NCBI RefSeq assembly: GCF_000422965.1
Contig: NZ_AUHB01000001.1
Location: forward strand, 62,001 to 126,000
Reading direction: 5' to 3'
DNA: 64,000 nt
From: Pleomorphomonas oryzae DSM 16300
GTDB taxonomy: Bacteria; Pseudomonadota; Alphaproteobacteria; Rhizobiales; Pleomorphomonadaceae
The translations under genes and the position numbers were made by a program. Below, piece after piece: positions 25,432-34,252 of the stretch; the stretch's first letter is position 1; the number at the start of each line of letters is the position of its first letter. Below the pieces are notes generated by a model. The model worked only from the letters and a program-made list of their open reading frames with translations. It was not told the DNA's origin and did not search any database.

Positions 25432-26901
25432 TCAGCCGGCGTCGGCCAGAAGCGAAAGCTGCCGCACCGGGCCGGAGCCGGCGGCGTCGGTCAGCGAAGT
25501 CGGATATTCGCCGGTGAAGCAGGCATCGCAATACTGCGGATGCTCGTTATCGCGAGCCGTGGAACCGACGGCCCGGTAGAGACCGTCGATCGACAGGAAG
25601 CCAAGGCTGTCCACCTGGATATAGCGGGTCATCTCCTCGATCGACATGCGCGAGGCCAGGAGCTTACCCTTCTCAGGCGTGTCGACGCCGTAGAAGCAGG
25701 AGTCGGTGGTCGGCGGCGAGGCGATGCGCATATGCACCTCGGCGGCGCCGGCCTCGCGCATCATCTGCACGATCTTCAGCGAGGTGGTGCCACGCACGAT
25801 GCTGTCGTCCACCAGCACGATGCGCTTGCCTTCGATCACCGTGCGGTTGGCATTATGCTTCAGCTTCACGCCCATGTGGCGGATGGTGTCGGTCGGCGAG
25901 ATGAAGGTGCGACCGACATAGTGATTGCGGATGATGCCGAAATCGAAGGGAATTCCCGACGCCTCGGCGAAACCGATGGCAGCCGGCGTGCCGCTGTCAG
26001 GCACGGGAATCACCACGTCGGCGACGGCCGGTGTTTCGCGGGCGAGCTCGGCGCCGATGCGCTTTCTCACCTGATAGACCGACGTGCCGCCATAGACCGA
26101 ATCCGGCCGGGCGAAATAGACATGCTCGAAGATGCAGAAGCGAGACGGCCGCCGCTCGAATGGGCGGAGGCTCTCGATACCGCGCTCGGTGATCACCACC
26201 ATTTCGCCGGGTTCGATCTCGCGCACGAAATGGGCGCCGATGATGTCGAGGGCGCAGGTCTCGGACGCCAGGATGGCCGCGCCATCGAGGTCGCCGAGGA
26301 TCAGCGGCCGGAAGCCGTAGGGATCGCGGCAACCGATCATCTTCTCCTGGCTCATGCAGACGATGGAATAGGCACCCTCCACTGCACGGAGCGCATCGAC
26401 CAGCTTATCGACCATCGCCGCCTTCTGGCTGGTGGCGACGAGATGAAGGATCGTCTCGGTATCGGAGGTCGACTGGAAGATGGCGCCCCGGCGCTGAAGG
26501 TCGCGCTGGATCGTCATGGCATTGGTCAGGTTGCCGTTATGGGCAAGCGCAAAGCCCCCCACCGACAGCTCGGCGTAAAGCGGCTGAACATTGCGAAGGC
26601 CGGAACCGCCGGTGGTGGAATAGCGTGTATGGCCGATCGCCCGATCACCTGTCAGACGGCCAAGAACCTTGGCCTTGGTGAAGTTATCACCGACGAGGCC
26701 GATATGCCGCTCGGTGTAGAACTCCTTGCCATCGAAGGTGGTGATACCGGCCGCTTCCTGGCCGCGATGCTGCAAAGCATGCAAGCCCAGCGCGGCGAGT
26801 GCCGAAGCGTTTTCCACGCCGAAGACGCCGAAGACGCCACATTCCTCGTGGAAACGATCGTCATCATCGGCAGCGAACGGGTCTAGGGTGAAATCGTCCA
26901 T
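25432..26901 (-). CDS. purF: Amidophosphoribosyltransferase
   Basis: The first committed enzyme of purine synthesis; it makes phosphoribosylamine from PRPP and glutamine. A 20-residue acidic propeptide precedes Cys21 ([10 protein letters not shown]), the N-terminal nucleophile exposed by processing. The glutaminase half has [19 protein letters not shown]; the PRTase half has the PRPP loop [13 protein letters not shown]-terminal cysteines ([12 protein letters not shown] and others) indicate the 4Fe-4S Bacillus-type enzyme. The 489 residues are normal. It lies 286 nt behind cvpA; that spacer shows no hairpin and may hold a promoter of its own. Confidence 0.97.
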   Translation of the reverse strand: MDDFTLDPFAADDDDRFHEECGVFGVFGVENASALAALGLHALQHRGQEAAGITTFDGKEFYTERHIGLVGDNFTKAKVLGRLTGDRAIGHTRYSTTGGSGLRNVQPLYAELSVGGFALAHNGNLTNAMTIQRDLQRRGAIFQSTSDTETILHLVATSQKAAMVDKLVDALRAVEGAYSIVCMSQEKMIGCRDPYGFRPLILGDLDGAAILASETCALDIIGAHFVREIEPGEMVVITERGIESLRPFERRPSRFCIFEHVYFARPDSVYGGTSVYQVRKRIGAELARETPAVADVVIPVPDSGTPAAIGFAEASGIPFDFGIIRNHYVGRTFISPTDTIRHMGVKLKHNANRTVIEGKRIVLVDDSIVRGTTSLKIVQMMREAGAAEVHMRIASPPTTDSCFYGVDTPEKGKLLASRMSIEEMTRYIQVDSLGFLSIDGLYRAVGSTARDNEHPQYCDACFTGEYPTSLTDAAGSGPVRQLSLLADAG

Positions 26902-27187
26902 GGTTGGCCTACCCACTTTCGAGATTTCATCTGATCCCGGCTGATTGCCTCGCAAGGCCGGGGATGCCGGAAGTCCGCGGCGCTAGACCGGACCTTCCAA
27001 AATGGAAACCGCAAGACCCGACCCGAACAGCCGGATTTCGCTTCGGCGGCGCACAAGTTTCGTCCAACACAAGAGGTCGCCCATAAGCCGTCGCGCAGGC
27101 AGGCATATAATGCATTCGGCGCTGTCTTCAAAACATCAAATGCGCCGGACGGATCCGACGCATTCGCATATCGCCTTCAAAGACCGC

Positions 27188-27895
27188 TCACGGCTTGGGC
27201 GTGGTGGTCGATTGGATGAGCTGGTCGAGCCCATTCTGCTCGCCCTGCTTATAGGCACCATCACCGGGCGCCGTGGTATTGCCTGGCGCCGCGCCGCTGG
27301 GCGGGGGGGTATCGCTGGGCGCGGCGTCGTCGGCCGGCGGCTGGCTTTCATCGGGCACCGGCGCGCCATCCTCGAGGCTCGGATTGCGGAACTGGTCGAG
27401 GATCTGCTTCTCCGGATCCTCGGGCAACGCCGCCATCAGCTTGGCGCCAAGCGCATTGAGCAGCGGCCGCGACTTGGCCTGGGACACCCAGGCCGGCTGC
27501 GACGCCTGGTCATGAATGAACCAGTTGAAAAACAGCATGCCGACAACGACCAGAAGAAGGCCGCGGGCCGCGCCGAAGACAAAACCCAACGTACGATCGA
27601 GCGGGCCGATGCGGCTGTCGAGCACATAGTCGGAGATGCGCATGGTGATGAAGCTGACGATGATCAGCGTCACAATAAAAATGCCGCCGGCCGATGCCAC
27701 CAGCGCCAGTTGCTTCTGCGAGATATGTGGCTGAACGAAGGGCAGAACTTTATCGTAAAGCAGGAAGGCGGCCACCGCGGCGGCAACCCAGGCGGCGATC
27801 GACAGCACCTCCCGCACGAAGCCACGGATCATGGCGAGCAACGCCGAGATCAGCATGACCACAATGAGGATCCCGTCGAGTAACGTAATCGACAT
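27188..27895 (-). CDS. cvpA: CvpA family membrane protein
   Basis: A 235-residue inner-membrane protein with four hydrophobic segments (residues about 5-165) and a long Pro/Asp-rich, probably disordered C-terminus. The core GFVREVLSIAAWVAAAVAAF and RTLGFVFGAARGLLLVV are CvpA signatures. CvpA upstream of purF is a widespread arrangement. It is linked to envelope stress and colicin V release in enterobacteria; the molecular function is unclear. Confidence 0.93.
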   Translation of the reverse strand: MSITLLDGILIVVMLISALLAMIRGFVREVLSIAAWVAAAVAAFLLYDKVLPFVQPHISQKQLALVASAGGIFIVTLIIVSFITMRISDYVLDSRIGPLDRTLGFVFGAARGLLLVVVGMLFFNWFIHDQASQPAWVSQAKSRPLLNALGAKLMAALPEDPEKQILDQFRNPSLEDGAPVPDESQPPADDAAPSDTPPPSGAAPGNTTAPGDGAYKQGEQNGLDQLIQSTTTPKP

Positions 27896-28018
27896 CTCTG
27901 CCCCTTTGGCGCCGGAAGCCCCGGCCCTGATTCCTTCACGCCGATACCGAATTAACGGTAACGGCCCGAACTCGCAAATTCAATCAACGGAGGGCTGCGA
28001 CTCCTACCGCCCTTTCGC

Positions 28019-29440
28019 TTATCCACGCTGCTCGCGGCGAGGAGCGGCCGCACCGGCACCATCGGCGGCGATGCGGGTGACCAGATCGACGAGCTGGGTG
28101 ACGGCGGCCCGTTTCAAACCGGTCGGCGCCTCCCCGCTTGCGAGCTTGGGTCCCACGGCCCGAGCAAAGCCCAGCTTTTCGGCTTCCTTGAGGCGGGCGG
28201 CAGCATGCGCCACAGGACGGACAGCACCCGACAGGCTGACTTCGCCGAAATAGACGCAGTCGTGGCCGAGAGACGTGCCAGCCAGCGAGGAGACCAGCGC
28301 CGCGGCAACCGCCAGATCGGCGGCCGGTTCCTGGATGCGCAGGCCACCTGCAACGGCCAGATAGACGTCATGCTGGCCGAAGCGGACGCCGCAATGGGCT
28401 TCCAGCACGGCAAGGATCATGGCGAGCCGGCTGCCATCCCAGCCGACGACGGCGCGGCGCGGCGTGCCGAGCGAGGTGGGGGCCACCAGCGCCTGGATCT
28501 CCACCAGCATCGGCCGCGTGCCCTCCATGCCGGCAAAGACGGCGGCGCCGGCGGACGAACCGTCGCGCTCGCCCATAAACAATTCCGACGGGTTCGGCAC
28601 TTCCCGCAATCCGTCGCCGGTCATCTCGAACACGCCGATCTCATCGGTCGGGCCGAAACGGTTCTTGACCGACCGCAGCACGCGGAAATGGCGCGCGCCA
28701 TCGCCCTCGAAATAAAGAACGGCGTCGACCATGTGCTCGACGACGCGCGGGCCGGCGATCGAGCCATCCTTGGTCACGTGACCGACCAGAACGACGGTGG
28801 CGCCGCTTTCCTTGGCATAGCGGACCATGGCCTGCGCCGCCGTGCGCACTTGAGTCACCGTGCCGGGTCCGGATTCGACCACCTCCGTCCACAGCGTCTG
28901 GATGGAATCGATGACGACCAGATCCGGCGTCGGCCCATCGGCCAGCGTCGTCAGAATATCCTCGACGGAGGTCTCGGCGGCGAGCGCCACCGGCGCGTCG
29001 GAAAGACCCAGCCGTTCGGCCCTGAGGCGCACTTGGGCGACGGCCTCCTCTCCCGAGACATAGACGACGCGGGCGCCTTTCCGCGCCAGGGTGGCCGCGG
29101 CCTGAATGAGCAGGGTCGACTTGCCGATGCCCGGATCGCCGCCGACAAGGAGAGCCGAACCGCGCACGAAGCCACCGCCGGTCACGCGGTCGAGTTCGGC
29201 GATGCCGGATTCGAGGCGCGGCGTCTGTGCGATCTCACCCGACAGTTCCACCAGCGGCACGACGCGCCCTTTGCGCATCGGCCTGCCCTTCTGACCGAAA
29301 ACCGCCGAGCCGATGGTGGCGCCGCCGCCAACTTCCTCGACGAAGGAGTTCCAAGCACCGCAGGCCTCGCACTTGCCAACCCAGCGCGGACTGACGGCGC
29401 CGCAGGACTGGCAGACGAATTGAGTAGTGCGCTTGGCCAT
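28019..29440 (-). CDS. radA: DNA repair protein RadA (Sms)
   Basis: A 473-residue RecA-like ATPase that processes recombination intermediates. The N-terminal zinc finger is FVCQSCGAVSPRWVGKCEAC. Walker A is GGDPGIGKSTL, and the RadA-specific KNRFG motif is in VKNRFGPTDEIGVFEM. A Lon-protease-like C-terminal domain with GGLRIQEPAADLAVAAAL follows, and nothing is missing. It heads the radA-cvpA-purF-SDR-amidase series on the minus strand. Confidence 0.97.
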   Translation of the reverse strand: MAKRTTQFVCQSCGAVSPRWVGKCEACGAWNSFVEEVGGGATIGSAVFGQKGRPMRKGRVVPLVELSGEIAQTPRLESGIAELDRVTGGGFVRGSALLVGGDPGIGKSTLLIQAAATLARKGARVVYVSGEEAVAQVRLRAERLGLSDAPVALAAETSVEDILTTLADGPTPDLVVIDSIQTLWTEVVESGPGTVTQVRTAAQAMVRYAKESGATVVLVGHVTKDGSIAGPRVVEHMVDAVLYFEGDGARHFRVLRSVKNRFGPTDEIGVFEMTGDGLREVPNPSELFMGERDGSSAGAAVFAGMEGTRPMLVEIQALVAPTSLGTPRRAVVGWDGSRLAMILAVLEAHCGVRFGQHDVYLAVAGGLRIQEPAADLAVAAALVSSLAGTSLGHDCVYFGEVSLSGAVRPVAHAAARLKEAEKLGFARAVGPKLASGEAPTGLKRAAVTQLVDLVTRIAADGAGAAAPRREQRG

Positions 29441-29717
29441 GACATCTCCGGGATCGGAATCGGTCCCTGTTCACAAAGCTGCGAATAGGGTTGACGGAAC
29501 ATGACGGAATGTTCCTGTTTTGTCCACAACAAAACATGGGCATCTCCCATGCGTGAGGCGAAAAGTTCACTTCTCACAAAGGCTTGGGTCAGACCGTCCC
29601 CGAGGGGGCCGACAAAGGTCGGAGAGGCAGGCAATGCCTTAGTTTCGGCGCCATTAGCCAACAAACAACGCTTCTCGCGTATGTGTTCTCCCGTATCAGG
29701 GAGCTAAGGACCGTGCC

Positions 29718-29984
29718 ATGAACCCGACCAAGACCATGATTGCCGATGCTATCCGTCGCTTCCAGATCGAGGCCACGCCGGCCTGGACCAGCCTGACAAC
29801 CGATGGCACGACTCCCGAACTCGACCACATCGAGCCCCATTCCAACACGATCAGCACCGTCGACTGCCTGTTTGACGGCAACGCCACCATCGTGCTGAAG
29901 GGCGAGCGCGCCCTGCCCGCGCGCATCTTCGGCCGCTTCGATTCACGCCGCGCCGAAGTCGAGCGCATCATCATCGCCGCCTGA
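29718..29984 (+). CDS. Small conserved-looking protein of unknown function
   Basis: An 88-residue soluble protein, not recognised. It is amphipathic, without signal peptide or membrane segment; the C-terminal half (LKGERALPARIFGRFDSRRAEVERIII) looks like a folded mixed alpha/beta piece. AAGGA lies 10 nt before the ATG, codon use fits the neighbours, and a palindrome that could terminate transcription starts at its stop codon. It is divergent from radA across a 277-nt gap with no other recognisable feature. Confidence 0.65.
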   Translation: MNPTKTMIADAIRRFQIEATPAWTSLTTDGTTPELDHIEPHSNTISTVDCLFDGNATIVLKGERALPARIFGRFDSRRAEVERIIIAA

Positions 29985-30040
29985 GCATCCACGACATCGG
30001 ACCGAAAAGTGGATCCACTTTTCGGATCAATCCGATGCTC
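29983..30040. repeat. Nested palindromic repeat with CCGAAAAGTGGA core
   Basis: The core 30002-30025 is a perfect 24-bp palindrome (CCGAAAAGTGGA and its complement). Outer arms GAGCAT (29983-29988) and ATGCTC (30035-30040), plus CATCGGA/TCCGATG, nest around it. Similar GAAAAGTGGATCCACTTTTC palindromes are, as I recall, scattered through Hyphomicrobiales intergenic regions. It overlaps the stop codon of the small gene and may act as a terminator. A related CCGAAAAG...CTTTTCGG palindrome is at 39,396. Confidence 0.75.
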
Positions 30041-30093
30041 AAACATAAAACCTGGAACGGTGGCTCGGAAATGTCCGGGCACCCACCGTTATC

Positions 30094-30129
30094 GAGAAAA
30101 GCCGACCGGCGGGCCTCCGCCGATCGGCT
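30094..30129 (-). terminator. Rho-independent terminator of the 27-residue membrane peptide gene
   Basis: On the minus strand AGCCGATCGGCGG (30129-30117) pairs with CCGCCGGTCGGCT (30112-30100, one mismatch) and runs into TTTTCTCG. It lies 27 nt beyond the stop of the small gene. Confidence 0.75.
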
Positions 30130-30155
30130 CTATAAAGGCTTGAACTGCGCGGTTT

Positions 30156-30239
30156 TCAGATGACGCCGGCCACGATGGCGACGACGAACAGAAACGCGGC
30201 GCAAACGACCAGGGTGTTGAGACTACGGGTCAGGCTCAT
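30156..30239 (-). CDS. 27-residue single-span membrane peptide
   Basis: A short open frame starting MSLTRSLNTLVVCAAF and ending VAGVI. It is a single hydrophobic helix after a short basic start, so probably an inner-membrane peptide. Support: AAGGAG at 30252-30247 stands 7 nt before the ATG, a rho-independent terminator follows at once, and nothing else codes here. Small one-helix peptides often modulate larger membrane complexes; no target can be named. It is too short to be scored by usual gene finders. Confidence 0.62.
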   Translation of the reverse strand: MSLTRSLNTLVVCAAFLFVVAIVAGVI

Positions 30240-30601
30240 CGCGGGTCTCCTTCGTGCCTTCACGATCGTCGATTGCCGGACCAGCCGCCTTCTCAACGAT
30301 CGCTGAAACAGAACGTTTCAACCTGTTCATGAGCTCCGCCGTTGGCGGAACCGTTATTCACGCGGCCATCGCGCGTCGCGAGCTAGGCCGTGCACCCAAC
30401 CGATCGGGCCAACCGATCGGGCTTGACGAAATCTTAACTTCCTCTCGCCGAAGCGCAACTCATTTTGGCCTCGCCGGCATGGTCAATAAGGCGATAGTGT
30501 TCTAACTTCCTACGGCATATGCGGAATTTAATGCCACGCGGCGCCATGTCGCGCCGCATGCTGGGGAAAACCATACCCAAGCCCGCCGTCGACAGGCGGA
30601 T
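30240..30601. other. Gap between the small peptide gene and the CBS gene
   Basis: 362 bases without a credible gene. It contains the ribosome-binding site and presumed promoter of the small peptide gene at its left end. A duplicated CCGATCGGG word (CCAACCGATCGGGCCAACCGATCGGG) lies near 30,400. Nothing else was recognised. Confidence 0.5.
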
Positions 30602-31036
30602 TCAGGTGGTGAAGAGGTAGTTCCGGATCTCGGTCGCCTGATGCTCGATGTCGGCCACGCGATGCTTGACCACGTCGCCGATCGACACCATGCCGACCAG
30701 CTTGCCATCCTCCACCACCGGCAGGTGGCGGAAGCGGCCGTTGGTCATCATGTCCATCAGGTCCTCCACCGTGTCGTCCCGCGTGCAGGTGCTGACCTTG
30801 CGCGTCATATGCGAACTGGCGAGCTCTTCGAGCACACGGGCGCCATGCAGAGCCAGCGAGGCGACGATGTCGCGTTCCGACAGGATGCCGATGACGGCGC
30901 GGTCATCGTCGACGAAAATCAGGGCGCCGATCTTGTTACTGGCCAGCCTTGCCACCGCCTGTCCGAGCGTCATCGAACGGTCACCGGTGACCACATCCTC
31001 GCCTTTGACGGACAAAATCTGTTTGACGGTCGTCAT
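30602..31036 (-). CDS. CBS-domain-pair protein
   Basis: A 144-residue cytosolic protein made of two CBS motifs (ALIFVDDDRAVIGILSERDIV and HLPVVEDGKLVGMVSIGDVV). Such Bateman modules bind adenosine nucleotides (ATP, AMP, NAD or SAM) and act as energy sensors. A stand-alone pair has no attached enzyme, so a partner protein is presumed. ATG 31036 is preferred to 31042 because GGAGG stands 7 nt before it. It is monocistronic or leads from its own promoter in 31,037-31,162. Confidence 0.92.
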   Translation of the reverse strand: MTTVKQILSVKGEDVVTGDRSMTLGQAVARLASNKIGALIFVDDDRAVIGILSERDIVASLALHGARVLEELASSHMTRKVSTCTRDDTVEDLMDMMTNGRFRHLPVVEDGKLVGMVSIGDVVKHRVADIEHQATEIRNYLFTT

Positions 31037-31162
31037 TTCCATGCCTCCAGCTTGTCCCTGACAAAGAGGCCGCCTGTTGTTCGACGTTCCGCTCCTTGTC
31101 GCCCCCTCATGAAGGATGGATTGAATCGAACGGTCTGGCAAGCACGACCTAGGGATTTTCCC

Positions 31163-31894
31163 TTAGCCGGGTCGGCTCGCCGCCGACGGTCGAGGATCGA
31201 ACAGCGAGAACAGCAAGATGCCGACAATATAACCGAGCGTATTGTGCACCAGCGTTCGGCCATCGAGACCTGAGGAGGCATAGAGCACGGCGAAAAGCGT
31301 GTTGGCGGCGAAGATGAAGCCGAACAGCTGCAGCACCCGGACGTCCGACCACATTTCGACGATCCCCAGCGCCGGCTGCCGCCAGGCATCGCTTCCCATG
31401 GTCATGATGCCTCCGAGACCCGCCGCGTAAATGAAGCGGATGGACGCGCCGAGCAGGGCCGCGACAACGAAGCTGGGACCGAGCAATACGGATTGGACGT
31501 CTTTGGCCAGCAGCCAGAACAGACCCGCACCGATAATCGAAGCCGCCGCGGAGAAGAGAATGAAGCGCCATGCCCCGAAGCGACGCGCTACTGCGGTCCC
31601 GAAAGCGGCCAACCAGAGAAGATCGAACACCAAGCTGGAAGGCGTGGGACTCAAAAAGACGTAGGTCAGCGGACTCCAGAGGCCAGCCGCCCAGCCTCCC
31701 GGAAAGCCGACGCCCGAAGCCAGATACTGATAGCGCATGGGCATGAAGCAGAAGGTTAGCAGGAACGTGGCCGCCCCATCTCCACTCAGATACCAGGTGC
31801 GACCGATGAAGATGCCAGCCGACAGCAGGATGAAGGCAAGGATCACCCGCGGCAGGTTGAACATCGGTTCTTGATTGTCGTTGTCGCTCTGCAT
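31163..31894 (-). CDS. Rhomboid-family membrane protein, probably inactive
   Basis: A 243-residue membrane protein with about six spans. The layout matches alphaproteobacterial rhomboid proteases: CFMPMRYQ, WSPLTYVFLSPTPSSLVFDL, LLWLAAFGTAVARRFG, and GYIVGILLFSLFDPRP at the end. The nucleophile Ser is retained in LLGPSFVVAALLGAS (usual form GASGAISG). The catalytic His is out of register (VHNTLGY instead of AHIGGY), and the Asn/His of the oxyanion site before LLWLAAFG are replaced. So proteolysis is doubtful. The start has GAGGAAG 5-6 nt upstream. Confidence 0.78.
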   Translation of the reverse strand: MQSDNDNQEPMFNLPRVILAFILLSAGIFIGRTWYLSGDGAATFLLTFCFMPMRYQYLASGVGFPGGWAAGLWSPLTYVFLSPTPSSLVFDLLWLAAFGTAVARRFGAWRFILFSAAASIIGAGLFWLLAKDVQSVLLGPSFVVAALLGASIRFIYAAGLGGIMTMGSDAWRQPALGIVEMWSDVRVLQLFGFIFAANTLFAVLYASSGLDGRTLVHNTLGYIVGILLFSLFDPRPSAASRPG

Positions 31895-32384
31895 CGCGGC
31901 TTCCTCAACGCCCGCCATGCCGCGAGCTTCCGACAGGGCTTTATCGCAAACACAGCAACGGTGCCAGAGCGCAGCCAAAAAGGCACAGCCGGAGCGGAGT
32001 GGTGCCGCAATGGATCAGTTGCCGCACGTTGGAGCGATCCATAAAAATGCGCTCGCCGTGATAACGGACCATAAACCAAATCCGACGCCAAACGTTCATG
32101 GTTTGGTGACCAAGACATCCCTTCAGCGTTAACATCGCGCCGTCGCCCGAATCCGCCGGTTCTCGTCAGGGTCGCAGGGCGGCCATACTACACGTATTTA
32201 TTTTTTCAACCGCCGATCCCCTTTTCCACGAGAACAGTGGGGACAACGGGCATGTTCTGGCACGAGGCCTGCTCAGGAACCATCAGTTGGTTTAGGACGA
32301 GCTGCCCCTGTGCCGAAATGGCATGGTGCCTCGTCCGACCACGGACAAATTGAGCCGGGTTGGTCTGGTCTTGCGGGGATTTCG
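31895..32384. other. Divergent intergenic region between rhomboid-like and PAS genes
   Basis: 490 bases without a credible gene. An AT-rich patch (GTATTTATTTTTTC near 32,195-32,210) probably marks the promoter of the PAS-protein gene. Nothing else was recognised. Confidence 0.5.
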
Positions 32385-33050
32385 ATGAAAAGCGTCGTCG
32401 CGCGTTCTCTTTATGAATATTGGACGAACCTGCGCGGCCGGCGGGCGGCGCCGGAGCGTAACGAAGTGGATCCGGCTGCCATTCGCGGCATTCTCGGTGA
32501 CACTTTCATTCTCGAAGCCCTCGACCGTCAGACCTATTCCTTCCGCCTCGCCGGTACCCGCATCTGCGCCGCTTACGGCCGCGAGCTGAAAGGACGCAAC
32601 GTCCTCGACTTCTGGTCGGGCAAAGATCGGGAATCCATCGCCTGCCTGCTGGCGGCCGTGGTCGAAGACGGCGCCGCCGCCGTATTCGGCCTCAGCGCCA
32701 CCAATGACCGCGGCCAGGTCATGCCGGTAGAGGTGATGTTCCTGCCGCTCCACCACGAGGGCGAAAACCACACGCGTATCCTCGGCTGCTTCGCGCCCAT
32801 GGACCAGCCCTACTGGCTCGGCCTCTACCCGGTGGTGCGTCAGCCGCTTCAGAGCCTCAGGCTGATTTGGCCGGACGAGAAGCCCGCCTTCCTGCTGACC
32901 AGCGAGAAGGTTGACGGCACACATAGCCGGGCGCCTCTTCGCCATGAGCCCCCCGCCCTCAACGTCGACCGTCGCCGGCCCGCTCCCCACACGCTGCCGG
33001 GGCGGACTTTCCGGCATTTCCGCGTCATTGAGGGAGGACGGGCAGACTGA
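32385..33050 (+). CDS. PAS-domain protein (PAS_5 type)
   Basis: A 221-residue soluble protein. Residues about 5-150 match the PAS_5 pattern common in Hyphomicrobiales: SLYEYWTNLRGRRAAPERNEVDP, then FILEALDRQTYSFRLAGTRICAAYGRELKGR and LLPLHHEGENHTRILG-type ending. The C-terminal 60 residues are Pro/Arg-rich and probably disordered. It has no output domain. The gene sits directly before a PilZ-domain gene, a recurrent pairing that suggests a role in envelope or motility control by c-di-GMP. GGGGA precedes the ATG. Confidence 0.85.
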   Translation: MKSVVARSLYEYWTNLRGRRAAPERNEVDPAAIRGILGDTFILEALDRQTYSFRLAGTRICAAYGRELKGRNVLDFWSGKDRESIACLLAAVVEDGAAAVFGLSATNDRGQVMPVEVMFLPLHHEGENHTRILGCFAPMDQPYWLGLYPVVRQPLQSLRLIWPDEKPAFLLTSEKVDGTHSRAPLRHEPPALNVDRRRPAPHTLPGRTFRHFRVIEGGRAD

Positions 33051-33094
33051 GTCACACCGCGCGAGCGCGCCACTAAACTTAATCTTAAGGTTGG

Positions 33095-33766
33095 ATGCTT
33101 ACCGTTACACCGAGAACGGCCATGTCTGGCCGACCAGTGGACAGCGGCATGGCAACCCTCGCGGCTACGACGCCTCTCCGTGCGAGTAAATTTCCCAAGC
33201 CGGAACGTCGGCGGTTTCAGCGCGTAAAGATCGATGTGCTCGGCCGCTTCATGCTGTCCAACCGCAACGAATATCCCTGTCAGGTCCAAGATATGTCCCC
33301 CGGCGGTGCGGCGTTGATAACCCCGGTTACCGGTGAAGTCGGGGAAAGGGTCGTTGCCTATCTCGACCATGTGGGCCGCATCGAAGGACAGATAACACGT
33401 CTGTTTGAAGGTGGCTTTGCCATGACGGTGAACGCCACCGCCGGCAAGCGCGAAAAGCTCGCAAGCCAGCTCACGTGGCTAGCCAACCGCGACACCCTTA
33501 GTCTGCCTGAGGATCGCCGCCACGAGCGCATCACGCCTCAGCGTCCGTTCTCGAACCTGGTCCTGCCCGATGGGCAGGAAAGCCGCTGCAAGATCATCGA
33601 CGTGTCGCTATCCGGCGCAGCCATTGCCACCCCTCTCAAGCCGCCGCTCGGTACAGCGATCACACTTGGGCGCATGCGGGCCCGCGTTGTTCGTCACTTC
33701 CCCGAAGGCATCGCCGTTGAGTTCGCGATGCTGCAATCGGAAGACATGCTGAAGAACAATCTCTGA
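33095..33766 (+). CDS. Tandem PilZ-domain protein
   Basis: A 223-residue protein with two PilZ domains. The first has RRRFQRVKIDVLGRF and QDMSPGGAAL; the second RRHERITPQ, DVSLSGAAIAT and GIAVEF. The RxxxR and D/NxSxxG motifs of c-di-GMP binding are complete in the first (RFQRV/DMSPGG) and nearly so in the second (DVSLSG). So it is likely a c-di-GMP receptor without effector domain. Two starts are possible: ATG 33095 (AAGG upstream) and ATG 33122. It follows the PAS gene by 44 nt. Confidence 0.85.
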   Translation: MLTVTPRTAMSGRPVDSGMATLAATTPLRASKFPKPERRRFQRVKIDVLGRFMLSNRNEYPCQVQDMSPGGAALITPVTGEVGERVVAYLDHVGRIEGQITRLFEGGFAMTVNATAGKREKLASQLTWLANRDTLSLPEDRRHERITPQRPFSNLVLPDGQESRCKIIDVSLSGAAIATPLKPPLGTAITLGRMRARVVRHFPEGIAVEFAMLQSEDMLKNNL

Positions 33767-34252
33767 TCCGAGACACCAGCACTGGTGCGCCTTCCGATCT
33801 TTTCATTTCGATAACCACGTCTCGACGTCGCCACCGGTCGGCCCCATTTGAGCCGCGCCGAAGGCAACGCCTGCGCCTGCCCGATGCGAGCCATCGCGGG
33901 CTTCTTCTCCCCCTCGGAAACCGTCCACCTGTGCCAATGAAGGACACCTCCCTTTGGCAGGGTTAATGCAGCTTGCCAAACGGGAAGTCTCGAAGTCGGA
34001 CAGGCCAAAGACTCCGGGCCAATCGGGCAACCGTTCGATCTGTGGCGCGTTAACGCCAGGACCGGCCGGTTCAATGATGGTGGACAGAAAGTAAATAGTA
34101 CTGTCGGGATTAGTATAAACAAAACCTAAAATACACCCAAAATTTTCGTAAACAGATCATTTCCGGGTTACTTGCGTTTTGATTCTCATATTTCACAGGA
34201 CCGAAAAACAACTGTGCCATTCTCCTGACAACAACAGGGAGACGTCACGACG
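33767..34252. other. Intergenic region upstream of the BTLCP gene
   Basis: 486 bases without a credible gene. The right half (about 34,080-34,230) is visibly AT-rich (AGTATAAACAAAACC and neighbours) and probably holds the promoter of the downstream protease. No clear operator or hairpin was recognised. Confidence 0.5.

Noticed and set aside
29696-30082. A 128-codon frame antisense to the 88-residue protein gene
   Set aside because: It crosses the palindromic repeat and lacks a start signal; the plus-strand gene has AAGGA and a stop next to the palindrome.
30254-30505. An 83-codon open frame on the plus strand
   Set aside because: No ribosome-binding site, overlaps the control region of the small peptide gene, and low-complexity product.
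33694-34122. A 142-codon minus-strand frame upstream of the BTLCP gene
   Set aside because: It overlaps the end of the PilZ gene antisense and has an unlikely composition with no ribosome-binding site.
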